Source: Anisakis pegreffii
Lineage: Eukaryota > Nematoda > Chromadorea > Rhabditida > Anisakidae
Direction of reading: 5' to 3'
Assembly: GCA_035041965.1 (NCBI GenBank)
Contig: JAPYMA010000230.1
Span: 1-64,000 of the forward strand
DNA length: 64,000 bases
Below are positions 1 to 10,264 of the stretch, piece by piece. The notes under the pieces were generated by a model. The model was not told where the DNA came from. It made no database searches and saw nothing but the letters and a program-made list of their open reading frames with translations. Numbering within the stretch: position 1 is the stretch's first letter; each line of letters starts with the position of its first letter. The translations under genes were made by a program, and so were the position numbers.

Positions 1-544
1 AATCATGCACAGTTCAAGTTACGTATTCTCCGATTTGTTTTGTGTTTCAAATCGGTCCAATCAACGACACGCAACAATAAGAACCAGAAGGACACCACGT
101 CAATTCAGCCCGGATCCATCTCGATCATCATATGTTCCATGATTATCATTCGACATGATCAAACAGTTAATTTTATCACGTATCAAAATGTTATTCATGT
201 TGTTAATGTTAATAATCTCCTCAATATTTTCATCCTCTAAAAGGGGGAGGTGTTGTGGTGGTCACCACTGATTATTGATCTTGCGTCGATCATTATGTGC
301 TAGATCGTTTTCGCGCCTATCATTCTCGTGTCTAATTCTGATTGGTTGATTGTAACTATATAAGGTCTTCTCAATCATACCATGAGTGTTCATTGTTCTG
401 TTTCGTCTTGCGTGCATCGGCCTTGTATTGTCTACAGTGTTTACCCTGTGTTGTGTGTGTACTTCACCCCCATTGTTATTGTTGTGTTTTAAGCCCAATA
501 AATAATAACTGTTTTTCCATTGTCACCACTCGGCAACACAACAG
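1..544. other. Left edge, no gene seen
   Basis: The short open frames here have no splice context, composition or motif that supports a gene. The stretch leads directly into the minisatellite that starts near 545. Nothing else is visible. Confidence 0.4.
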
Positions 545-806
545 TTATTAAATGTTATTTATTGTTATTTAATGTTATTTATTGTTATTTATTGGTATTT
601 ATTGTTATTTACTGTTATTTGTTGTTATTTAATGTCATTTATTGTCATACATTGTTTTTAAATGTTATTTATTGTTACTCAATGTTATTCATTGTTATTT
701 ATTGTTTATTTAATGTTATTTATTGTTATTTGATTTTATTTAATGTTTTTTAATGTTATTTATTGTTATTTATTGTTATTTAATGTTATTTTTTGTTATA
801 TAATGT
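545..806. repeat. Minisatellite, about 10-bp unit TTATTTATTG
   Basis: Tandem, slightly degenerate copies of a unit of about ten bases, read as variants of ATTGTTATTT, run for about 260 bases. Some units carry ATGTTATTT or ATTGTCAT variants. The stretch produces several low-complexity open frames rich in V, I, Y and C, which are artefacts of the repeat. The repeat is nearly pure A/T plus isolated G, so the strands are strongly skewed. Confidence 0.9.
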
Positions 807-2864
807 TGTCACTCGCAGTTATTGCAGTGTTGTACTCGCCATCGTCGGCATCTTTCGCAATCTATAGTTATATCATCACTCCACTCAGTCACCATTGTCG
901 TCCTTATTTATTGGTGTGGATAAACTATATCGTTAGTTGCCTTCTTCGCAACAATAACAAAAGCTAACATCAAGACAATCACAAGCAATTAAATTGTTTA
1001 TTTAATACCCAGAACACATTTATTAGGTTTACCAAATTCATAGCGAAATCACTTTTTCGTTGAGTTACTAACGAAACAAAACAGTGTTGGAACAAGAGAA
1101 ATTCGAAAGTTATTTGACGAGTAATGGAATATTAATTAGCTTTACAGATCAAATTACCGTGCCACAATTATACTGTAGTTCAAACCAAAGCAACATACAA
1201 CTGAAGAGAGAGAAAAAAATTAGAATATAGATAGCGTATGTGATGGGTGATATTGCCGCACTACCGGAACAAAATACCCAAAGTCCGGTGCATAAAATTA
1301 AGATTGACCAGCCAGCGAACCACTTCAATGAAGCGTAGTGGAACAGATGATCCTGAAAGGAAACCTGAATGCCATCGAGGGTATGACCACTACATAATTT
1401 ATTTATGACCACAATTTGGAAGTCCGAACGAGAGAAAATACTAATCAGTAACAACTTCGGAGATCCATTTAACGAAGCGGTTCTCATGTTCGGATGCTCC
1501 ATTACCCCTTTTGACGATCTAGCAGGGCGCCGCTACCCTGCCCCTCCCCTCCCTCCCCCATCCCCCCACCGATACAAGAACTTACTATTTCTATGTATAA
1601 CTTCAGTAAAAAACGGAAACCCGGTCCGGAAATCTCTCAACGACTAAATAAAATTAGTCTCCTAGATCGTTGTAGCATATGCTATTTACTCGATATGTTG
1701 ATGAGTGTTGACGGCCGAAATCAGCAATACAACAATCGAATATTATTGCTGAACAAAGTTCGACAGTCAAATGATCAATTATAGAGTGATGGAATGAGAA
1801 TCCGATGTTAATTGTTGAGTGGAATGAATGAGGAATTAGCAAAAAAGAACACTCTTGGGAATAAATTTATGAGAGCGATTGTAACAGCAAGTAAAAGAAT
1901 GAAAACCCTTGTTAACACACTAAAAAACGAACCCTGCTAAGCCCAGACGATCTAGTGATACACAGAAAATAGGAAAATGAAGAGTGTTGCCATCAACTAG
2001 CCGCATTTACATATCCGAGTTAGAAAACACCATCACAATGGTATTCTGTCATAAAGGAACAACTGCACGAAATACTACTTTCTTAGCCTCCTCCGGCTAT
2101 GAATTTCTGGGGTGACGGTGAGCGGTTGGTTTGTCGATCGTTCTGTGCGATCGGCAAAATGTTCGTCATTGTTGCGATGGCTTAATGGATTGTTGTTGGT
2201 ATTCGGCTAAATTTAACTATGCAGATTATCTATGGCAATAGGCGCTCGCTATTGGTTGGTTGTGGCATGCTTGATATGCCGATTGCTATGGATCTACTCG
2301 GTTACATTAATCGTTTATTACTGATAACGAAAGATTACTGATTCACTACTGATGGCTGTTCCAAACAACTACTCTGAACGATCGTTGGACAAGTGTTCAA
2401 CCGATCAATCGGAATGTATTTTCGGGCTCCCTCTGAGTCCCTCTCCCCAGAAATAAATGGGCATATGGGAGAGTAGCCCAAAACCTCTGTACTTGCCAAA
2501 TCAATAATTCAAGTTCGGATTTCATGAAGATAGATGATTCCAAACGATATTATCGTTAGCTGCGCGGAAAGAAGAATGCCAAGGAAGGAAGAATGTGATA
2601 TTAGTGATACTGGTAATAACAGAGAGGCATAAACTCGTAATGAGTTTGATTTGCTCATTAAATAAATAAATAAATAACCTCCTCCATCACCCCTTGACAC
2701 CTCCAAAGTACCCAAAATTGGTAATTTCACCCCTATGAGAACCATTGATTTAATGGACTTGTCACGGATTTGTCTTGCATTACCGATCGAGAGACATGGA
2801 TTTGTCCATTTAATTTTCCCTACACAACACACTTTTTCATATTCTCGTTTATCGCATCCAAAAT
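807..2864. other. Intergenic; C-rich tract, no gene seen
   Basis: No open frame here has recognisable protein features. The notable item is a run of C-tracts at 1535-1570 (a G-quadruplex motif on the minus strand), listed separately. A weak similarity between 2699-2733 and 60591-60627 may be an old dispersed repeat. The region follows the 3' end of the FMO fragment, so its right end is probably the FMO 3' UTR. Confidence 0.4.
1535..1570 (-). other. Potential G-quadruplex (minus strand)
   Basis: The plus strand has at least five C-runs of three to six bases separated by one or two bases. The minus strand therefore reads as consecutive G-runs of three or more with very short loops, which fits the standard G3+N1-7 quadruplex pattern. 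It stands out sharply from the AT-rich surroundings. Confidence 0.6.
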
Positions 2865-3900
2865 TCACAGTTTGTTTTTTATAGCACGATAATCGAGACC
2901 TGCTTCACAATTAAAATCAGCTATTGTATTCAAGAGCGATGCAACACTAGCGAAACTAACAAGCTTTCCACTCCTTTTATATCGTCTCATTCGGCACTCT
3001 CTATTCTTGATCGGTTTCCTGACACGATCCGGCAAGTTGTTCAGCGCCTCTTTAGCACCCTCCCAACTGCCCATTCCGTTTAATCGATAAACATATGGTG
3101 CATTAGCGCACAGAAAGAGACGGACCGCAAACACCGGATCTTTGAATAGATACTGCAAATTCAAAAGAATGCCTCCTGGGTCTGCATAAACGTAATTCCA
3201 AAGAAAAGGTTTTGCTCTTCGAACTTCTTGAGTGAAATTGCATTATGAATAATTGAAGCAATTGAAAATGTGTGATTCTCCTGATATAAAACAGATTCAA
3301 TACGTGAAAAAAATACGTTTGAACACTTCTGATAACCTAAACATCTCGCTATTATATGAGCGTTGCAATTGCTTGCTTGCCTATGATTGACTTATTCAGT
3401 ATGAAAACATTTCCGAACACTTTTGCTCGATTACATATTAATCAGTTGCAACTTATCATAGGTACGCATCTGACTGATTGCACACGAGTTCCTCCGAAGA
3501 TATTTAAGTAATTGTTTTGAAGGACGAACCTTCCATATATTCGGTTTAACTCCAATCATTTCAGCAATCTCATCCATATACGTCATATAATCAACTTGTA
3601 TTGTATGCTTTGTACTCTTGAAATATCTGCAACCGAGTCAGTTACCATTAGAATGACTCATTAATGATCTTTTTGTATTTTTCTGGAATTTCACCTTCTC
3701 ATTCGAATTTTGCGTGTTTGTTCAATATCAGCCATCATTCCTTTTTGAGACGGCAAGTTCACTTGACCACTCCATACGGCCGCCACCCATCGCGCCTGCA
3801 TTTCGGCAATCGGTGCAATACTTCCAATTGGTTGAATTAAACCCAGCACCGCCAACGATGTATTATCAGGAGGAAAGACGTACTTATACAAATCCACTTC
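2865..3900 (-). pseudogene. Flavin-containing monooxygenase, C-terminal exons only
   Basis: Three exons on the minus strand encode the C-terminal part of an FMO, an ER flavoprotein that oxygenates soft nucleophiles using NADPH and FAD. Exon 3900-3683 contains LYKYVFPP and then [19 protein letters not shown], the highly conserved FMO block. Exon 3626-3530 continues with HTIQVDYMTYMDEIAEMIG. Exon 3152-2865 has DPVFAVRLF, PYVYRLNG and the W-x-G-A block, and ends in TGA at 2867-2865. Splice sites and phases agree: AG|A between the first two, phase 0 before the last. The N-terminal two thirds, with both GxGxxG dinucleotide-binding motifs and the FATGY motif, should lie to the right, but I find none of it before or inside the palindrome that starts at 4008. 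It is either a gene cut by the rearrangement or one with a very long intron. The family call is secure; pseudogene status is inference. Confidence 0.85.
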
Positions 3901-3904
3901 CTGC

Positions 3905-4007
3905 TCCTTTAATCAAACATTTTCTGATCACTTCGAATTGTAAAAGTGGCGTCGAACTGATACGAAAGTGATGACTATTTGTCGATCGAATGCACGCTGC
4001 ATCAATG
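3905..4007. other. Unique DNA between FMO fragment and palindrome edge
   Basis: This is the FMO intron side. No further FMO exon can be read here on the minus strand. The last unique base is 4007; from 4008 onward the sequence is repeated in inverted orientation. Confidence 0.6.
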
Positions 4008-4517
4008 AATGGCACATGTGGAAAAAGAAAAGAGGCTTCAAGGAAGTTTATCATTTATTGTTTGCGTTTCGCTCGTATTGATGAAGATCTCTCAGTTGCT
4101 TGGCGCCTCATTCATCTGTCATACCTCTCGAATTTATCAATACTTAATTTATTTTATTTCTTGTTAAAGATTCCAATCGCACTGAGACATGTGCAAACTC
4201 ATCTAAATGTGACTGTTGTTTTTTTTTGAATTAATATTTTATTACACCTTTGTTTTGTTATTATCAGCGATCCTCAGTTCTTTTGGTAGTACAGGCTTAT
4301 TTCATAGAAAATCTATGGATTGAGCAGGCATAATACAACCCAATGAAGGTGCGAAATTCTATTGAGTCTACGCATATGACGTAATGTCTGTGAAAATCTC
4401 GAGAGTTGAAATTTTGCATCATTTCAGCTGCATCTTCATTGTGTTCCGTTTCATCATGAGCTTTTTTCGTATTTATGCGGATTGCCTCAGTATGTTCCAT
4501 TTCGCACTTCCTTCTTT

Positions 4518-4673
4518 CTAGTTTACACCTCGATCTTTGCGGATTGCTGATTCGATCTGCTTTTTAAGCACTTCGTGCGTTTGAGCCTGCATTGCAACAT
4601 CAAAAAGCAACGGGTTGAATGCATGCTGCCAATAAGATAAATTTTTTGTCGTCCGTTTATTCCGACCACTCAT
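4518..4673 (-). CDS. Small ORF, 51 codons, function unknown (left copy)
   Basis: An uninterrupted minus-strand frame of 51 codons starts ATG at 4673 and ends TAG at 4518. The protein is basic and polar: it begins MSGRNKRTTKN, has a central YWQHAFNPLLFDVAMQAQ stretch and ends in a charged helix with KKQIE and RKDRG. The composition looks protein-like, but I do not recognise a family, and at this length chance is possible. A second frame, 4297-4500, begins 18 bases after its stop on the same strand; it is acidic and likewise unrecognised. It is present twice because of the palindrome. Confidence 0.3.
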   Translation of the reverse strand: MSGRNKRTTKNLSYWQHAFNPLLFDVAMQAQTHEVLKKQIESAIRKDRGVN

Positions 4674-7600
4674 AGTGAAGTTAGTTTGATTTCATTAATG
4701 ATCCTTGCCACAACAACATTCATTCTATTGCTGGCTTTTGGTTTAATTTAGTGCTGATTCTTGATGTAAAGCCGATTTTTGCTTTGAATTTGCTGACCGA
4801 AAGTTCCGAAATTACTTATTTCTTATCATATTTGTTCCAAGATTCCCTTTCGTTGTGTTGTTTTATATGAAGGCGATAAGTTGATTTCTGGAAAATGTTC
4901 AACTATTCTGCTAGTTTGATTAAGGAACTGTGTTGAAGTTGCGAAAGATGTTGTCAGTAATAATTGTTGCAGGACATTTGCAGCGATAGTGCTGTGAGTG
5001 AGTATATCCATTTTTGCGTTAAAATTGTTTCATTATCGTTAATTCATGTGTAACGTCTTCTTACATATACTAGTATATGTACTCATGATGTCTGAAGTTT
5101 GTCTAATATTAGTGAAATACTAATTATTCAATGAATGAGTCTTTTTTTTGTGAATTTGTTTTATTCAAAATAAATGAACGTGTTCTGTACATTCACTGCG
5201 CTATGAAACAAATCAACCGTATCACTCTAGAGTAGAGAATTTTGTATGCAGTGAATCCTAGGCTTATGAACGTCCCCGACTAACGATCAATTCGGATTCT
5301 GACGGAAATCTCCAGCAGAAACTTATTCGATTCATGAAGAAAACTGTTCGATTCACGATCACTTTCGATCGAATTAATGCAAGTCTTCATCATGCTCTCA
5401 ATCAAAAGAGGAAACAAGATAGGATTTTGATCGTTTCTTATAGTTGGTTGGCTTAGAGAACAATATTAATTTAGTATTTCAGTCAGTGGTGACGTTCGAC
5501 GGAATGCGTTCTCTGATTTTCGATAACTCAAACGGTGTTATTTGGCTTTAATGAAAGAAGGCTGTATTCAAAAGAGGATATTCAAAATCTGCGCAAGAGT
5601 AATTTTAAAATAATTCGGAGCTGGTCGTGATCAGCGACCCCGTTCCATCAGAGGCATCCTTGGTGAGCAAGGAATCATGACCTAGTTCCAATGGTATTTT
5701 CCAAAGATATTGAACGGTGACTGAAAAACAATTCTTCAAAGTAGTTTTCGGAATACCGTTAGAGAAGAAACTTTGATTCCATTTTAACATCCCATATTCA
5801 GTTTTCTGTCATGCTTTAGAGTCTGGGAGCTCAAAAAAAATTGTGAATATTCTATATTGTCGATTAAAAAATTTCCTAGGAAGAATTGGATCGGTTGGGA
5901 CGAACTAATTTTTTCCCGTTGATTACAGTGGAGAATAACGCTTTGATTTACGACCGATTCGGATCATGACCAAACTGTTGGAACGAATTACGGTCGTAAA
6001 CTGAGGCTCCAGTATATTAGTTTCACCGGTTTGGCTCGGTGGAAAAGGATCCTCTGCGTATTATTTTGTATATTTGAATGACCACTTTCTGACTCGGGAA
6101 ACGTCAAGCGTGGATAGAGATTGTTATTTGATTCGTTTAATCGTTCATCTTGCGTAGTGGTCACATTGACTGAGAACAAACCTGATCATTCAGTAATAGA
6201 ATGGAATGGAAAAGATTAACGAATGAATTTAGTCGGTCATCCACACAATAAACTACTGAACATTATGTTACGACAGATATGCATGTGAACTGAACATACA
6301 TATTCATTAACAATATATTCTACCTAATTTTATAATGACAGGGATAAGAGTTCAGGTATAACTACAGATTTGAACGTTAATCTGCTCGCACTCACACATA
6401 TGAAAAATATCCTATGTGGAAGGAACGAGTTCTGTTTCAAAGCGCATAAGCTTTTGTTCATTCAGTCGTTAATGAGTTGAGAGCGTGAATGGATTGGTGT
6501 CATTCATTTGCAAATCATACTTTTTAAGTTCTCAACCTAATAATTGCTGTGGGTGGTCAAAAACATCAAAAGCTATAATGATTTATCGTCACCGTCTTAC
6601 TGCATTTATTGTCAAGTGAACCGTAAACACTGTCAAAAAGCCGTGAGCATAACGACAGTAATAATTTTACTTAATAACTAGTTCGTTTCCATGAGGAATG
6701 AAGTGATCTGACGACTGCTGCAAACAGATCCTAACTCTTCTTAATAGTATATCATGAATCTTTGGACATCACAAGGAAACGATTCAGAATCTAGAGGGAA
6801 CCAAAAAACCTAGTCGACAGTGTACGTTGCAATCGGAATGCTTGCAAAAAGTGATGAAATTTAATTAACTAATCTAATTATTGTATTATGTTTACAATTA
6901 TCAATTATCTCCCAAGTCCTAGCAAGTTTTCATTGATTCCAGCAACAATGTAGCAATCGTTTACATGTATCCAAACGTAACCATTGATCTGAATTAATGA
7001 AAAGGAAACACGAAAAAGTGAGAAAGAAAGACGTGTTCATTATCTATTGACGATCGTTGATCACTTTCAGACCGAAAATCGGCATCCAGCGATCAATGTT
7101 TCTGACCCCAATTCTCAACAGTTCACTTGGTTTTTGATTGCTGATCGAAAACGTAGCCGAATGAATGTGATAAGAAAATTTGGGTAATTGGAACGTAACA
7201 AACGGAGATTGCATATTGCCAATGGAACGTAAACGATTGCATACCACTTTACACTGCAAACGATTGATTCATTCGCTCGTTAATTCAGTGGCCTACAAGA
7301 GAGTTTCAAAAGTGTCATGCAACTACTTATTTCTTGAATGCAGTTATGCTCTACCGAATAATTCACCCTGAAAATCACTGCTGTGAAATAACGTTGACGA
7401 ATGATGAAAGTTCGAGAAAACAAGTCATCATCTTGTTCATTCCAGTCATGCATTCCAGGCACACTGGAAGTGTTTCGAAATGAGAGGCTGCTTAATGTTT
7501 CATTCCATCTGAGCATTTCAAGCATAGAATACTAACAAATTTCGAGCTTCTCGACTGTTACTCGTTCTCGAAATCCGTAATACCAGTAACAGCCAATGAC

Positions 7601-7716
7601 GAACTCGTAGTCGCCGGTAGTTGATTTAATTGTGGAACGAAACAAATAAGGAGCACATCGACCCAGAAATGCATTCGATAATATGGGCGTGACAAAGATC
7701 GCCAAGCGAAGATCCA
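4674..7716. other. Left-arm DNA upstream of collagen, no gene seen
   Basis: Only short frames without splice support or recognisable residues are present. The same DNA is mirrored at 21508-24550. The last part is presumably the collagen promoter region. Confidence 0.4.
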
Positions 7717-7723
7717 TATAAAA
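7717..7723 (+). promoter_or_regulatory. TATA box of left collagen gene
   Basis: TATAAAA lies 50 bases upstream of the collagen ATG at 7773, a sensible position for a core promoter with a short 5' leader. Confidence 0.6.
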
Positions 7724-7772
7724 TGTCGTGATAAGATTCGTTGTGCAGTTGATGGGCCACCGATCCGTCAAC

Positions 7773-9980
7773 ATGGAACTGTGCAAGATGGAGAGTGAAG
7801 AGCAACGTCAAATGCGACGTGTCGCTTTTTTTGCTGTTGTCATCTCAACTGCTGCAGTGATCGCATCCGTTGTCACGCTTCCAATGCTTTACAGTTATGT
7901 GCAATCATTTCAAAGTCACCTAATCGTGGAAACAGATTTTTGCAAGGTTTGCTTTCTTTTCATTTAGTACTCGCTTGTTTTCAATCACAGTTTAATGCAT
8001 TATATCATTATTAGAAGTTGTTAGTGTCCTTCAAACGCAAGCAATTGCTATAAGCTGGAATTCTATTTGAGTTTCTAATTATGAATTTTTTGGCGATAAT
8101 CGTACCCCCACCGAACACATGGATGATGATAAAGTATATCTTCCTTTTTCGGTTCATTCTGAGAAATATTCAAAGCAACTCACGACCACTTATTTTTTCC
8201 TCATTTACAAATACGAAAATAAGCTCGAAATCATGAAGTTACTGTAGTGATAATGAGTTGATGTTTACCTTTAATGACTATCTGTCTACCGTTTTTTGCG
8301 TCCACTCGGAACCATGTGAAGGGTGATATTCTTTCACTAACTGTACTCGGTTTAGACACGATCAAGAGATATGTGGCAAGAAATGCATATTCTGAGCAGT
8401 GAGCCAAGAAACAAACGTGAAAGCGGCGCATGGTTATTCGGACATTTCATACCAGAGGGTGGATCTGGAGGTGGTGCAGGAGGCTACGGCCCTCCCGATG
8501 GAGTTGGCTACGGTAATGGACCTGTGGTCAACTCAGACGCGGGTCGACTTTGTTGCAGTTGTCAACAAGGACCGGTTGGACCACCAGGACCTCCAGGTGA
8601 CGATGGACCAAATGGTATTGATGGTGATAATGGCAAAGATGGTGAGAATGGCAGAAATGGACAGGTGAGTACAATTTGAGCCACATGAAACAAAATTCAT
8701 TCAAAATCAGAATCTGAAATGAAAGATCGCGATCACTAATTGAATTCATCGGCTCAATCTACAACTCATTATTTCTTGAAAAAAATTAGAACCGAGCGTC
8801 GATAGAGGATCAGTTACCCGCAGACAAGTGATCACTTCACTTTTTTCATACTCCCATGAAATTACTGAGACCACGCAAATTGCAAAGATTTTCATTCTAT
8901 ACAGCAATACCACTTTGGTAACCTCGGTAATCATACCAACCATCATAGATAACGTACTCAATGAAAACTCACTAGGTTTTCATTTAACGACTTTGAAGTT
9001 GCTGTTGCACACTGCAATTCAAAGCTGAAATATTGCTTGTCATTCTTTATTTTCTAAGAGATTTGATGCACTTATGCATCGCTTTAGATGCCATCATTTT
9101 TGATGTCTGATAAGCGATGAAGTAATTAACTTGTGGAAACTTACGAGCGAAATTATCGAAAAATTTGTAATTCAGTGAAATCGGCAATTATGAAGCGTTA
9201 ATTTTAAGAAAATTCAGTTGTACATTTGTTCATAAAATATATATTTTCGGTATAATACTGATATAGAGTAATCTAATTTTTATTATTACTTCGAATTTCT
9301 AATTTCTATTATTACTTCCTAGCTAATTAAAAACTGAATTTAACGGTGGAATTGAACTTTACAGGTCCTCAATATGGCCATCGCTCCATCAGAACCGTGT
9401 ATCATTTGCCCACCAGGTCCACCTGGTCCGATTGGACAAATGGGACCTAAAGGGCCGCAAGGACCAAAAGGACGAAATGGCGAGAAAGGTGACGATGGTA
9501 AAAAAGGTGAATTAGGAATGGCCGGACCAACTGGACCACCAGGTCTTCCTGGACAAGTCGGACCTCCGGGAGCACCAGGCCAACCTGGTCACTTGATTCC
9601 CGTTGCTGGTCCTCCTGGTCCTGCTGGGCCAACAGGTGAGTGTCAATGAAACTACGTTTGTGTATTTCGTCGACATATTTAAGTGAATCTAAAAAACGTA
9701 AGTTCGATAATTTTGTTTCGCGATTGAGAAAATTTGTGAGAAGCTGGCAATGTTTATAAATTGATTTGTTTTAGGATTGCCTGGACCACCTGGTGAAAGA
9801 GGAGTACCAGGAAAAGATGGTGAAAGTGAGCAAGGTCCAATTGGTCCTGACGGTGATGAAGGAGCTGCAGGTCCAGTTGGCATCCCAGGTCCACATGGAC
9901 TATCAGGGTTACCAGGTGAACCAGGAGAACCCGGCGGCTGTGATCACTGCCCCGAGCCGAGAACACCACCAGGATACTAG
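7773..9980 (+). CDS. Nematode cuticle collagen (left copy), 4 exons, 319 aa
   Basis: Exons 7773-7946, 8356-8664, 9365-9635 and 9775-9980 join in phase into 319 codons plus TAG. The product is a structural collagen secreted by the hypodermis into the cuticle. The N-terminus ([16 protein letters not shown]) is followed by a hydrophobic signal-anchor at about residues 18-41 with the family motif [11 protein letters not shown]76-N-K-R79 is a subtilisin-like (BLI-4/KPC-1 type) cleavage site. A Gly-rich linker follows, then CCSC, then the first Gly-X-Y block (about 30 residues) at the end of exon 2. CIIC opens the second block, rich in GPPGPP, which runs through exons 3-4 with short interruptions, and the protein closes with CDHC and a C-terminal PPGY. 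The paired cysteines flanking the triple helix are the usual inter-chain bonds. The length is typical of the family (about 300). A polyadenylation signal follows at 10259. An identical copy lies on the other palindrome arm, pointing towards this one. Confidence 0.96.
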
Positions 9981-10258
9981 AAGAAAATAGATTCTCAATG
10001 TTACGATGATAATTTTGTATAGGTTCAAGAAAGCAGAAAAAAATGCATGTCTCATGTTTATCTTGCAATCTCTCAGGCTCTGTTGTGATCCAAAAACAGC
10101 GTTTCTCCTATCTTATATAATCGGATATTCCTGAGATAGTAGTGTCTATTCATTGTCTCTGCTATAGCGATTTGAATTTTGGATATCCTATCATGATCGT
10201 GACATGTTTGTAAATGATATGATGACTTCTTTACCTCTTAATAACATTTTACATGGTC

Positions 10259-10264
10259 AATAAA
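10259..10264 (+). terminator. Polyadenylation signal, left collagen
   Basis: AATAAA lies about 280 bases after the collagen stop codon, in an AT-rich 3' UTR. It is the only canonical hexamer close downstream that I noticed. Confidence 0.55.

Noticed and set aside
520..967. Two open frames of 74-77 codons
   Set aside because: They are translations of the minisatellite (repeated VIYCYLLLFN-like units), not genes.
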